Assembly (NCBI RefSeq): GCF_000020985.1
Contig: NC_011296.1
Location: 372,001 to 436,000, forward strand
Reading direction: 5' to 3'
Origin: Thermodesulfovibrio yellowstonii DSM 11347
Lineage (GTDB): Bacteria; Nitrospirota; Thermodesulfovibrionia; Thermodesulfovibrionales; Thermodesulfovibrionaceae
Length of the DNA stretch: 64,000 bases
Shown: positions 35,147 to 44,650 of the stretch, piece after piece
How positions within the stretch are numbered: position 1 is the first letter of the stretch
How the letters are laid out: each line of letters begins with the position of its first letter
Translations under genes and position numbers: made by a program
The notes under the pieces: model-generated
Told to the model about the DNA's origin: nothing
Database searches by the model: none
What the model saw: the letters and a program-made list of their open reading frames with translations, nothing else

Positions 35147-35974
35147 TTAATCTTTTGTCAATAGTTTATTCAAAGTTTTTTTCATAATTTCAATAGGAGC
35201 TTCAACTTCAGTCCATATTTTAAAGGCAAATGCAGCCTGCCACAGAAGCATTCCAATCCCTCCAACAACCTTGCATCCGATTCGTTCCGCTTCTCTCATC
35301 AAAGGTGTTTCAGGATAAACAATATCACAATAAACATGTTCAGGTTTTATTAATTCAGGATTTAAAGGCATAGGGTCATCCTTTTTTAAACCAAGTGATG
35401 TGGCATTTACTATAACATCTATTTTTTCAGTAACTGATTTATCCATTTCCACAATTTCAATAAAACCAAATTTTTTAAACTTTTCTTTTATTGCCAATGC
35501 GTTAGATGGCGTTCTATTGTAAATATAAACTTTTCCACCTTCTTTTAAAATCCCGTAAACTATGGCTTTTGCAGCCCCACCTGCTCCCAGAATTAAAAAG
35601 TTCTTATTTTTCATTGATATTCCTTCATCTTTAAGGGATAAAATAAAGCCGTTTACATCTGTATTAAATCCTTTTAATATTCCTTCATTATTTAAAATTG
35701 TATTGACTGCACCGATATTTTTAACTTCATCTGAAAGCTCATCAATGTATTGGATTACTGTCTCTTTGTGAGGAACTGTAATATTAACACCCCTTATATT
35801 CAGAGCTCTTATAGCTTCCACAGCTTCTTTTAGTTTGTCTTTTTTTACATTAAAGGCTACATAACAATAATCAAGTCCAAGATATGAAAAAGCTTCATTA
35901 TGTATTAAAGGAGAAAGTGTATGTTCTATAGGATCACCGAATATTCCTATTATTTTTGTTTTTCCTGTAATCAC
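35147..35974 (-). CDS. aroE: Shikimate dehydrogenase
   Basis: A 275-aa enzyme of the shikimate pathway (3-dehydroshikimate to shikimate, NADPH). Motifs: [28 protein letters not shown] (catalytic Lys), NTDVNGF (catalytic Asp), [13 protein letters not shown] and YNRTPSNA. The start is GTG, without Shine-Dalgarno. A promoter whose -10 ends 7 nt before the GTG suggests a near-leaderless transcript. It precedes pilMNOPQ on the same strand. Confidence 0.93.
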
Positions 35975-35981
35975 GGAATTT

Positions 35982-36011
35982 ATTCTATCAGATAAATCAA
36001 TTTAATCTCAA
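35982..36011 (-). promoter_or_regulatory. Predicted promoter of aroE-pil operon, near-leaderless
   Basis: Minus-strand TTGAGA, 18 bp, TAGAAT. The -10 ends 7 nt before the GTG start, predicting a 0-1 nt leader, and no Shine-Dalgarno is present. Geometry is the same as at ubiD. Confidence 0.5.
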
Positions 36012-36039
36012 TTTGTTATAATTATGAGGATAAAAATAC

Positions 36040-36384
36040 GAAGCTGTTTAATAATAAAGAGAGTTTAAACTGTTGTTCTGAGAGACGAGACTCTGAGGAA
36101 CTTGGACTTAAAGAGTTATCCTGAGGGATTATCTCCTTAAAAAAGTGGAGGAGATTCTTCGTCGCTTACGCTCCTCAGAATGACAGAAAGCATCAGATGG
36201 CAGAAAAAGATTTAGAAGGGCAAAAATATAATTGGAGGACCAACAAAGCCTTAGCATGATAGAAAGGAAAGAGGAATGATATTTTTATGCTGTCACCCTG
36301 AGCGAAGCGAAGGGTCTCCTCTTTTGGATGCATAGGGGAAGTATAGGCAGACAGAAGAAAAGGGCTCAGAATGACAGATTGCGG
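36040..36384. repeat. Dispersed repeat element C between aroE and the sugar dehydrogenase gene
   Basis: The remainder of a roughly 480-base gap without genes. It begins GAAGCTGTTTAAT (as element A), carries GATTCTTCGTCGCTTACGCT with CCTCAGAATGACAG, and CACCCTGAGCGAAGCGAAGGG further on. An apparent ORF across it is composed of repeat arms and is not a gene. Confidence 0.7.
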
Positions 36385-36454
36385 CAAGTGAAAAATTACT
36401 TTTATTATGTGGTTTGATTTTTAAAACTTAAAACATTGTTAAGAGGTAGAACTA

Positions 36455-37768
36455 ATGGTTCAATATGAAGATTTAGAAAAAGGTAAAGAAAAAATTCTCA
36501 TCATAGGGCTTGGATATGTGGGATTACCCTTGGCAGTTGCCATGGCAAAATATTTTAATATTGTTGGCTTTGATAGGAACTCGCAAAGAATCAAAGATCT
36601 TAAAAAAGGGCTTGATTCTACAGGCGAAGTAACAAAGGCGGAACTATTGAATTCAAATATTGAGTTTCAGGATAGGTTGTCGGATAAGAATAAATTTAAA
36701 TTTATAATAGTTGCGGTTCCAACTCCTGTTGATAAGCTTAAAAATCCTGATTTATCTTTTCTTGTTTCTGCATCTGAGGTAGTAGGTAGGCATATTTCAA
36801 AAGGTGGGGTGGCTGTATTTGAGTCTACTGTTTATCCAGGAGCAACTGAGGAAGTATGTGTTCCTGTTATTGAAAAAGAAAGCGGTTTAAGATGGAAAAG
36901 AGATTTTTGGATCGGCTATTCACCTGAAAGAGTAAATCCTGGAGACAGGGAGCACAACATAGAAAGAGTAGTAAAAATCGTATCAGGAGACACTCCTCAG
37001 ACACTTGAGCTTGTGGCATCGGTTTATGGGAAAGTAATCAAGGCAGGTGTTTACAAATCACCAGACATAAAAACAGCAGAAGCTGCCAAGGTTATTGAAA
37101 ACATTCAGAGAGACATAAATATAGCTTTGATGAATGAATTAGCCTTGATTTTCCATAAATTGGGACTTGACACTAAAGAAGTTCTCAATGCTGCCAAGAC
37201 TAAATGGAACTTTTTGCCATTTGAACCTGGGCTTGTAGGTGGGCATTGCATACCTGTTGACCCTTATTATCTTGCCAGAAAATCCGTAGAGGTAGGACAC
37301 GCTCCAGAGTTGATTTTAGCTGGTAGAGGTGTAAATGAGTTTATTCCTCTTTATATAGCCCATGAAATAGTGAAAATTTTGATAAAAGCAGGAAAAAAGG
37401 TAAAAGGTTCTAAGATTTTAATTTTGGGGGCAACTTTCAAAGAAAATGTGCCTGATTTAAGAAACAGTAAGGTAATGGAACTAAGCAAAGAATTAGAGGA
37501 TTTTGGCATGCAGATTTATCATTACGACCCTGTTGTGATGAAAAATGACCTAAATCACGAATACAGATGGAATTTTATAGATGATATAAATCATCATTCA
37601 CCCTATGATTGTGTTGTTTTAGCTGTTAAACATGAAGTTTTTATTAAGAAATTTAGCCTTGATTTTTACAGTAAAATTATGAAAACCCCTTGTATACTTA
37701 TTGACATAAAAGGCGCTTATGATAGAGAGGAAATTTTGAGAAAAGGATTTCTTTATTGGAGATTATAA
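36455..37768 (+). CDS. UDP-N-acetyl-hexosamine 6-dehydrogenase (TviB/WbpA-like)
   Basis: A 437-aa nucleotide-sugar dehydrogenase: NAD-binding ILIIGLGYVGLPLAVAMAK, ESTVYPGATEEVC, YSPERVNPGDREHNIERVVK, catalytic Cys in GLVGGHCIPVDPYYLA, and KILILGATFKENVPDLRNSK. The SPERVNPGD and VGGHCIPVDPYYL pattern points to the UDP-GlcNAc/GalNAc dehydrogenases used for capsule and O-antigen uronic acids rather than UDP-glucose dehydrogenase. RBS AGAGG. It is the only plus-strand gene between 8 and 49 kb and overlaps the convergent GT4 gene by 6 nt. Confidence 0.9.
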   Translation: MVQYEDLEKGKEKILIIGLGYVGLPLAVAMAKYFNIVGFDRNSQRIKDLKKGLDSTGEVTKAELLNSNIEFQDRLSDKNKFKFIIVAVPTPVDKLKNPDLSFLVSASEVVGRHISKGGVAVFESTVYPGATEEVCVPVIEKESGLRWKRDFWIGYSPERVNPGDREHNIERVVKIVSGDTPQTLELVASVYGKVIKAGVYKSPDIKTAEAAKVIENIQRDINIALMNELALIFHKLGLDTKEVLNAAKTKWNFLPFEPGLVGGHCIPVDPYYLARKSVEVGHAPELILAGRGVNEFIPLYIAHEIVKILIKAGKKVKGSKILILGATFKENVPDLRNSKVMELSKELEDFGMQIYHYDPVVMKNDLNHEYRWNFIDDINHHSPYDCVVLAVKHEVFIKKFSLDFYSKIMKTPCILIDIKGAYDREEILRKGFLYWRL

Positions 37769-38857
37769 AGTTTTGTTTGAATATTGCAAATATAAATCAA
37801 GCATACTTTTGCACATATGTTCTAACGTATATTTGTTTTCCACTTTTTTTCTTCCTGCCTGTCCCATCTTATATGCTAAATTTGGCTCTTTAAGAATTTC
37901 CAATATTTTGGATGCCAATAAACGAGGCTCATTCGGAGAAACAAGATATCCATTTACCCCATTATCAATGACTTCTCTTACTCCATCAACATCTGAACCT
38001 ATAACAGGTTTGCCCATTGCCATTGCTTCTAAGAAAGATGTCCCCAAAGCTTCCTGTAGGGTGGGAAGAATAAATAAATCAATGGAATTAAGTATCTGAG
38101 GAATATCATTTCTGTGTCCAAGCATAATTACATTTTTTGAAAGTCCATACTGCTTAATTTTTTCCTCAATATTTTTTCTTTGAGGACCGTCTCCGACAAA
38201 GACAAAAATTGCTTCTGGGATTTCTCTTAAAACTTCAGGAATTGCTTCAAGCAGAATGTGATGACCTTTTTTCTTTCTTAAAACAGCTACAGTGCCGATT
38301 AAAGGAGTGTTTTTGCTAAGTCCTAATTTTTCTCTTAGCGAGGCTTTCACTTTATCGGGATTAAATTTTTCAATATCAATTCCTGTAGGAACTGTAAAGA
38401 CTTTTTCAGGCTTGATACCCCTGCTGATAAGATAGTTTCTCACATATTCGCTGACTGTTACTATAATATCTGAGAGATATTTATATGAAAAAGTAGAGGT
38501 AATTGGTAAAGCAAGATGTCGGGTTCTCACAATTAGGGGATGTTTTTTTGAGAGCTTTCTTGCAAATCCTGCAATATAGGTGTCCTTACCACTATGAGTG
38601 TTTACTACATCAATGTTCAATTTGTGGATGAGTCTTGCTGTATAGTAGATTGCTTTGATATCGTAACTCTTTCTCATAGGATGCATAAAAACTTCTATAC
38701 CAGCATCTTGGGCTTTTTTGGCAAGTCCACTCTCAGGTTGGCAGAGAATAAATACCTTAGCGCCTAATTTCTGAATGCCTATACATTCATTCAAAATTCT
38801 ATTTTCCTGTCCACCCCAGCCTGGTGAGGATTCAGTGTGAAGAACCTTGATAGTCAT
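37763..38857 (-). CDS. Glycosyltransferase family 4
   Basis: A 364-aa GT-B enzyme: HTESSPGWGGQENRILNE near the N-terminus, VPTGIDIEKFNP, LIGTVAVLRKKKGHHILLEA, and the EX7E-type donor site within LPTLQEALGTSFLEAMAMGK, PVIGSDVDGVREVI. It likely builds lipopolysaccharide core or O-antigen with the adjacent GT9 genes. It is the last gene of the minus-strand glycan operon, starting immediately after the GT9 stop. Confidence 0.88.
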   Translation of the reverse strand: MTIKVLHTESSPGWGGQENRILNECIGIQKLGAKVFILCQPESGLAKKAQDAGIEVFMHPMRKSYDIKAIYYTARLIHKLNIDVVNTHSGKDTYIAGFARKLSKKHPLIVRTRHLALPITSTFSYKYLSDIIVTVSEYVRNYLISRGIKPEKVFTVPTGIDIEKFNPDKVKASLREKLGLSKNTPLIGTVAVLRKKKGHHILLEAIPEVLREIPEAIFVFVGDGPQRKNIEEKIKQYGLSKNVIMLGHRNDIPQILNSIDLFILPTLQEALGTSFLEAMAMGKPVIGSDVDGVREVIDNGVNGYLVSPNEPRLLASKILEILKEPNLAYKMGQAGRKKVENKYTLEHMCKSMLDLYLQYSNKTL

Positions 38858-39904
38858 TTACTGTGTTATCTCCTTAACGAATCTGACAATTGCCTCATAT
38901 ACTGGTTCAACATCTACATCATCTGCTTTTTTATTAATACCTTGAATAAGAACATTTTTTACTCCCCAAGGTCTCCACCTTTCAGGGTCTGTGGAACCCC
39001 ATATGGTAACAATAGGTTTACCAAGTGCTGCTGCTATATGCATAGCTCCTCCATCAAGACAGACAACAAGATCTGCGAAACTCAATGCAGCAATAAGCTC
39101 TCCAAGACGGACAGTCCTACAAGGAATAATCTCAGGAACTGCTTTTGATATAAGCTCAGCTTTCTCATCATCTCCTGGATGGTAGGGGTTGTTTTCTGAA
39201 CCTGGAGACCACAGTAGCATTATATTGGCATTATGATTTTTTAAAATAAGTCTTGCGAGGCTTATAAACTTCTCAGTAGTCCATCTGTTTTCAGGCTTTC
39301 TGCTGCTTATGTGGAAGGCTATTTTTCTGTCATTCTGAGGGGTCTCAATGACCCCGAAGAATCTCTCCTTTTTAAGCAATTCATTTACCCTTTCAATCTC
39401 GTATGATGATGGATATACCCTCATTTTGTCTGGTTTTTCATTTATTCCCAATGGTAAAAGCAAGGTAAAAACTCTTTCTACTTCATGCATAGGTTTTTGA
39501 GGCTCTTTGAGAGGCATATTATAAAAAAATGATTTTTCAACATTTTTTGGTAGATAACCAATTTTCAGCTTTGCTCCTGTTAAATATGTATATCTTGCAA
39601 GTCTTGGCGAATATGAGCCACAAGCAATTGCAACGTCATATTTTTCTTTTCTGATTTTCATGAGAATTTTGGTATTGTTGAACCAAACAGAAAACTTGTT
39701 TTTCTCAGGAACATGTTTAGCTTTTTCATAAATATATATCTCATCAATATCTGGATTGTTTCTAATCGCCTCTGCATTGTAAGAATTTACAAGGATTCCA
39801 ATTTTTGCCTGAGGATAAGCCTGCCTAACTGCATGTATTGCAGGAGTTGTGCATACGAGGTCACCAATATTGTCCCGACGGATGAAAAGGATTTTTGAGA
39901 TCAT
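38858..39904 (-). CDS. Glycosyltransferase family 9 with repeat-derived insertion
   Basis: A 348-aa heptosyltransferase-like protein: ILFIRRDNIGDLVCTTPAIH, VCLDGGAMHIAAALGKPIVT and WGSTDPERWRPWG. In the middle, just before the second Rossmann domain (KIAFHISSRKPENRW), lies an unusual stretch KKERFFGVIETPQNDR. It is translated from an arm of the dispersed repeat family found in nearly all long gaps. The frame is kept and the downstream donor-site motifs are intact, so the protein is probably functional. Start ATG overlaps the O-antigen ligase stop by 4 nt. Confidence 0.87.
   Translation of the reverse strand: MISKILFIRRDNIGDLVCTTPAIHAVRQAYPQAKIGILVNSYNAEAIRNNPDIDEIYIYEKAKHVPEKNKFSVWFNNTKILMKIRKEKYDVAIACGSYSPRLARYTYLTGAKLKIGYLPKNVEKSFFYNMPLKEPQKPMHEVERVFTLLLPLGINEKPDKMRVYPSSYEIERVNELLKKERFFGVIETPQNDRKIAFHISSRKPENRWTTEKFISLARLILKNHNANIMLLWSPGSENNPYHPGDDEKAELISKAVPEIIPCRTVRLGELIAALSFADLVVCLDGGAMHIAAALGKPIVTIWGSTDPERWRPWGVKNVLIQGINKKADDVDVEPVYEAIVRFVKEITQ
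39326..39375. repeat. Repeat arm D inside a coding region
   Basis: The stretch GTCATTCTGAGGGGTCTCAA followed by TGACCCCGAAGAATCTCT is nearly identical to arms in elements A (22.74 kb) and G (54.28 kb). Here it lies wholly inside the GT9 gene and is read in frame on the minus strand. Confidence 0.85.
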
Positions 39905-41163
39905 TGTTGATGTACAATTTCCCTTTCTCTTGGTATTCTATGCATAACAGCCATTCCTATTCCGAGTAACATCATGAAAAGCAATTTTGAATCATCTCCA
40001 TCAAAACTTCCAAAGAAATTATTAACCCAATAGCCTACCATCATAGTCATTAATGAAGCAGAAAAATATTTTATTAACGTATCTTGAGATTTTAGCCAAT
40101 ATTTTAAACAAACTATAAAAAATGCTGTTATCATCCATAAGAAAACTATTAAACCTTGAATCCCTAACTCAAAAGCAATTCCTATAAAAGTATTGTGAGT
40201 TTGAGGATAAATAAAATGCTTATTATTTTCATTTCTTACAGTTTTACCGAATAAAAATCTTCCGTATCCATGAGGATAAAATGGATTTTCAGATATTTTA
40301 TCAATTGCTGTTTTCCACATGGCAAGCCTTTGCTTCATCGAAGATGGATTATATCCTGCTATTTCCTCAGGTTTCATTTTGAAGTATTCACTTATAGAGG
40401 GAATCCGCTCTGTATGCATTTCTCTAAACATCTTCTTTTCAATATATACAAAAGTTAAAATAGATAGAAGTATAACCAAAAGCAAAGAGATAAAAAATTT
40501 TTTCTCTTTGAGTAATAATAAAGAGCTAAAAAACACATGTAAACCTAATGCAATTATTCCTGCCCTTACGAAAGTTATATGAAGTGCTAATAGATTTATG
40601 ACTAATGCTAATATTAAGAAAAATTTCTGCTTTTTATCTTGAAGATAAATCAATCCCCAAAATATAAAAGGGATGACCATAGTATGATAAAGAGCTGCTA
40701 CTTCTCCACCTCCAGGGTCTCTGAATCCACCAGCTTTATAAGTTACAGAAAACCAATTGCCTCCGTTTCTATAAAAGTCATAGAATGAATAAAGACTGAA
40801 TATTATACTACTAAAGAATAGAACTCTCATTAAAAGAAGAGCATTTTCTTCCTTTTTAATAGCATAGTAAACTAAATAAAATAGCAAAATTGGTGTAATT
40901 AACTCGCCTCTAATTTCTTTTATTGTTTCTTTGGGGTTGACTGAAGTAAAAAAGGAAAGTAATGCAATAACAAAAAAAACTAAAAATGGAACTTCAAATG
41001 AGGTCTTAATGAATTTAAAATTTTTCTCACGATAAAATCGTAAAATTAATAAAATAAATGGAGTCCATAAAGCAATAGAACGAATAGTAGCAGTGTGAGC
41101 AACAGGCAAAACTAAGATGAGAATACTCAGAAATATAATAATTATTTTATCAACTTGTTTCAT
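39901..41163 (-). CDS. O-antigen ligase family membrane protein (WaaL-like)
   Basis: A 420-aa protein with about 11-12 transmembrane helices and a large periplasmic loop (about 255-330) containing RLAMWKTAIDKI, NPFYPHGYGRF and PQTHNTFIGIAFELGI. The Wzy_C pattern (W..A......P..G.G, then H N..L......G) fits O-antigen ligases and pilin O-oligosaccharyltransferases. It transfers undecaprenyl-linked glycan to lipid A core or to protein. Flanking GT9 genes favour lipopolysaccharide. It overlaps both neighbours (4 and 14 nt). Confidence 0.85.
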   Translation of the reverse strand: MKQVDKIIIIFLSILILVLPVAHTATIRSIALWTPFILLILRFYREKNFKFIKTSFEVPFLVFFVIALLSFFTSVNPKETIKEIRGELITPILLFYLVYYAIKKEENALLLMRVLFFSSIIFSLYSFYDFYRNGGNWFSVTYKAGGFRDPGGGEVAALYHTMVIPFIFWGLIYLQDKKQKFFLILALVINLLALHITFVRAGIIALGLHVFFSSLLLLKEKKFFISLLLVILLSILTFVYIEKKMFREMHTERIPSISEYFKMKPEEIAGYNPSSMKQRLAMWKTAIDKISENPFYPHGYGRFLFGKTVRNENNKHFIYPQTHNTFIGIAFELGIQGLIVFLWMITAFFIVCLKYWLKSQDTLIKYFSASLMTMMVGYWVNNFFGSFDGDDSKLLFMMLLGIGMAVMHRIPREREIVHQQ

Positions 41164-42289
41164 AACAATTAGTATTCAGACTATAGAACTTTTTGATCTT
41201 CTCAACTATCTCATCTATCTCAATTAATTCAATACAGTCACGATTTTTTGTCTCACAATCATAAGGGGATTTAAAAACATGTGAGCATGGCACACAATGT
41301 AAGTCTGTTTTTTGAATTATCACGACCTTTTCTCCCAAAGGTCTTTGATCTTCCATGTTAGAAGGTCCTGCTATATTAATCAAAGGGATATTTAAAGCAT
41401 CAGCCATATATGTTATACCTGTATCTACACCAATAAACAATGATAGTTTTTCAATAAGTACTGGGAGTTCTTTAAGATTAAAAATTCCAGCGGTATTAAT
41501 TACTCTGCCCTTATTCTTTGAAGTTACTTTAATTATTTCAGCATTATTTGTATCTTGAGAATTTCCTATTAAAACAATTTGAGCATCGAGATTTTCTAAT
41601 AACTTATCCACCAAATCTATTATCTTCTCAACTCCCAATTCCTTTAGTTTATTAGCACTACTGACCGCAATGCCTATCAAGGTTTTATTTGTCTTACCTA
41701 AAATCTCTTTAACTTTCATTTCAGCTTCTTCAGATTTGTAAACTTCCTTTCTTAAATCGTATTTATCAATATCTATAAATCTCAGCATTTTCATGTAAGT
41801 TTCAATAACAAGTTGTCCTGAAACATGTGGTTCAACATAGGTAAAGAGCTTTGAAGCAAGTTTAAAAGTTAAACCAGAAAAATTTGGCATTACTGATAAT
41901 CTTATCGGGACTAATCCCCAGAACAGAGAAATAGCATACAGAACACTTGGATTTAGAGCAATTCCAATGTCATACTTGCCATTATAAATTAATTTTGCAA
42001 GCTTAATCTTACCCCAAAATCCTTTATAATCTTGAGGTTTTATTGCTATAATTTCATCTACATGTGGATTTAATTCTAACAATTCCTTTGTAGTTGGAGT
42101 TACGATAACAGATAATTTAATATGAGGAAAAGTTTTTTTTATTTCTCTAAAAACAGGCGTTGAACAGATTAAATCACCAATTTTTGCCGTTTGTATAATT
42201 AATATTTTAGAGACTTTATTTTTTCCTTTCAAGGAAGTCAGAATATAAATAAAAGGGTAGAAAATATAAGTTAAAATCAGATATATCAA
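41150..42289 (-). CDS. Glycosyltransferase family 9
   Basis: A 379-aa GT9 protein with an N-terminal hydrophobic segment (about 1-18), ILIIQTAKIGDLICSTPVFR, LFIGVDTGITYMADALNIPL, AGPSNMEDQRPLG, and a cysteine-rich C-terminus (HCVPCSHVFKSPYDCETKNR). The start is TTG overlapping the GT4 stop, with GAGGTG about 10 nt upstream. Heptosyltransferase-like; exact linkage unknown. Confidence 0.85.
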   Translation of the reverse strand: MIYLILTYIFYPFIYILTSLKGKNKVSKILIIQTAKIGDLICSTPVFREIKKTFPHIKLSVIVTPTTKELLELNPHVDEIIAIKPQDYKGFWGKIKLAKLIYNGKYDIGIALNPSVLYAISLFWGLVPIRLSVMPNFSGLTFKLASKLFTYVEPHVSGQLVIETYMKMLRFIDIDKYDLRKEVYKSEEAEMKVKEILGKTNKTLIGIAVSSANKLKELGVEKIIDLVDKLLENLDAQIVLIGNSQDTNNAEIIKVTSKNKGRVINTAGIFNLKELPVLIEKLSLFIGVDTGITYMADALNIPLINIAGPSNMEDQRPLGEKVVIIQKTDLHCVPCSHVFKSPYDCETKNRDCIELIEIDEIVEKIKKFYSLNTNCYETS

Positions 42290-43500
42290 TCTTTCAACAC
42301 CTCTTCAAAAACATTTTCAACACCTTTTATATAATGATCAATTGAAAAATCTTTTATAACTCTTTCTCTTCCCTTTTCACCCATCTGATTCCTTAAATCA
42401 GGATTTTTTATTAGTAATAAAATCTTTTCAGCAAAAGCTTCAGGATTGTTAGGTGAAACAAGAAAGCCTGTCTCTCCATTCACGACGAGTTCGGTAGGAC
42501 CTGATTTATTTGAAGCAACGACTGGTTTACTCATAAGCATTGCTTCAATAATAACTCTTGGTAATCCTTCTTTATCTGAGGTCATTACAAAAATATCAAA
42601 TGCATTGATATAAGAAATAGCATCATTTTGAAAGCCTGTAAAGATTATATCATTGATTAGGTTTTTTCTTTTTGCTAATTCAACCAAATTTTCTTTTTCA
42701 GGACCTTCACCTACAATTATGAGTTTGATTTCATTATCAATTTTACTTCTAACTATACTGAATACCTCTATTAAAGCTGATATTTTTTTTCTTTTCATAA
42801 GGGAGCCTACTGTTCCTATTGCTATTTCTTTTTCTGATACTTCTAGTTTTTTTCTTATTGCTTGCAGGGATTGCTTGGGTAATATAGCAATGTCTATGCC
42901 ATTATAGACTACTATGCATTTTTCTGTGTTAATGTTCTGCTTAATAAGTTCATTTTTGACACCTTCTGATACGCATATTATTTTATTGACTGATGAATTT
43001 GTTAATTTTGCTTCAAAAAAATTAAGAACTGGCTCTACTCGGCAATGTAATATTGAGGGAATTCCTGTAATTTTTGAGGCTATTATCCCCTCAAGATTTG
43101 ATGATGGTTGATTATTCATATATAATAAGTCGATTTTCAAATCTTTTATTATTTTGGCAATTCTTTTTGCGTTAGGTTTTATTTTATAAAAATAATCAAT
43201 CCAGAAAATGATAATTTTTTTAATTTTTTTACTATAAAAAAATAAGATCCTGCTCACTTCCTTTATTATCTTTATAAATATCGCCTGAGATTTTTGTGGT
43301 AACAAAACAAACTTTATTCCGAGTTTTTCAATTTCTTTTTGGATATTAGAATCATTACCCTTATTATAGTTGTAGTAAAATAAAACAGTAAAATTGTATT
43401 TTTTTCTATCAATTCTCTTGAGAAGTTCAATAAGGCTATTAGTGCCTCCTCCCCATTCTTTGCCTGTATCAAGAATTAATATATCATAAATTTTTTTCAT
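42286..43500 (-). CDS. Glycosyltransferase family 4
   Basis: A 404-aa GT-B enzyme: ILILDTGKEWGGGTNSLIEL, VYNGIDIAILPKQSL, AIGTVGSLMKRKKISALIEV, VMTSDKEGLPRVIIEAMLMS, and NGETGFLVSPNNPEAFAEKI. The E(G/L)xxRVxxEAM pattern is the donor-binding EX7E site. It is overlapped on both sides by GT9 genes and belongs to the same glycan operon. Confidence 0.88.
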   Translation of the reverse strand: MKKIYDILILDTGKEWGGGTNSLIELLKRIDRKKYNFTVLFYYNYNKGNDSNIQKEIEKLGIKFVLLPQKSQAIFIKIIKEVSRILFFYSKKIKKIIIFWIDYFYKIKPNAKRIAKIIKDLKIDLLYMNNQPSSNLEGIIASKITGIPSILHCRVEPVLNFFEAKLTNSSVNKIICVSEGVKNELIKQNINTEKCIVVYNGIDIAILPKQSLQAIRKKLEVSEKEIAIGTVGSLMKRKKISALIEVFSIVRSKIDNEIKLIIVGEGPEKENLVELAKRKNLINDIIFTGFQNDAISYINAFDIFVMTSDKEGLPRVIIEAMLMSKPVVASNKSGPTELVVNGETGFLVSPNNPEAFAEKILLLIKNPDLRNQMGEKGRERVIKDFSIDHYIKGVENVFEEVLKD

Positions 43501-44612
43501 AAATTCAAAAATTTTATTATAACTTTATAAACTTCTTCAACACTTATACTTTCCATACATACGGGATATTTACATTTTTTACTTATACATGGTTCACATG
43601 TTCTATCTTTTTTGATAATAAAATGCTTATCTAAATCATAATATGCTCCAGACCGATTAGGATCAGAAACAGCAAATAATCCAATTATCGGCGTTCCCAA
43701 AGCAATTGCCATATGCATAATTCCTGTGTCTCCTGTAACTAAAACTCTTAATTTCTTTATGAGAGATGGGAGATATTTTAAAGGAATTTTACCTGCCGAA
43801 ACAACTGCTCCTTTTCCTATACTTTGAGCGATTTTTTGACAGTATGAATATTCACTGGGAGAACCAGTTATTATAATTTTTATTTTAGAGTCTAATTGGA
43901 TTAATTTTTTCCCTAATTCTATAAATCGTTCCGGCAACCACATTCTACTTACAGTTGAAGCTCCCACTTGAAATCCTATGATTGTGTTATTTTCATCAAT
44001 ATTGTTTTGTTTTAAAAATTTTTTTACAAAATCTTCTCCCTCATTTTGAATTGGTAAAACCATTCTTTTATCTCTAATATTACATCCTATCAATTCTGCT
44101 GATTTTAGCCTAGCCTCAACTCCATGCGTAAAATCATCCCATGTATACAGCTCATTTGAGTTAGAAAGCAGAAATTTAAACCTATTAGAATTTGGCACTT
44201 TAACGATAAATCTTGCTTCTCCGAGGTATGCCATCGGAGTTGCCTGAGGTTCGTTGCCATGAAGGATTACAGCTACATCAAATTTATGTTTTCGGAATTC
44301 TCTGATTGTTTTAAAAAACTTTTTCCACCCTCTGTAGTAGGGAATTATTCCGTCAATATGGGGATTGTTTTCGAAAAGTTCCATGTTTTTTACATTAAAA
44401 TGGGCAATAATTTTAGCTTTAGGATATTTCTCTCTTATAGCTCTTATTGCAGGAGTTGACATAAGTGTATCTCCGATAGCGGTTGAAGACACCACAAGAA
44501 TATTCCTTACCTCATCTGGATTAAAATATTTCAGTTCTGTTTGCCTTTGGTCCAATTTTTTAATTATTTTTAATAAAAAATACAAAAGATTTTCTCTTAT
44601 CCTGAGTTTCAT
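43497..44612 (-). CDS. Glycosyltransferase family 9, first gene of the glycan operon
   Basis: A 371-aa GT9 protein: ILVVSSTAIGDTLMSTPAIR, GFQVGASTVSRMWLPERFI, VTGDTGIMHMAIALGTPIIG and cysteines near the end (CEPCISKKCKYPVCMES). The TxxIGDxxxxTPxIR motif and GxSxxxR...P.xxF pattern are those of heptosyltransferases. AGAGGC precedes the ATG. Upstream lies the broken MNT/HepT locus, so the operon promoter must be in the short AT-rich interval; I could not define it. Confidence 0.87.
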   Translation of the reverse strand: MKLRIRENLLYFLLKIIKKLDQRQTELKYFNPDEVRNILVVSSTAIGDTLMSTPAIRAIREKYPKAKIIAHFNVKNMELFENNPHIDGIIPYYRGWKKFFKTIREFRKHKFDVAVILHGNEPQATPMAYLGEARFIVKVPNSNRFKFLLSNSNELYTWDDFTHGVEARLKSAELIGCNIRDKRMVLPIQNEGEDFVKKFLKQNNIDENNTIIGFQVGASTVSRMWLPERFIELGKKLIQLDSKIKIIITGSPSEYSYCQKIAQSIGKGAVVSAGKIPLKYLPSLIKKLRVLVTGDTGIMHMAIALGTPIIGLFAVSDPNRSGAYYDLDKHFIIKKDRTCEPCISKKCKYPVCMESISVEEVYKVIIKFLNL

Positions 44613-44650
44613 CTGCCTCTTTGATTATGAATTGTCTAAAATAAAAATAA

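Noticed and set aside
36193-36387. 64-codon minus-strand frame
   Set aside because: Consists of repeat element C.
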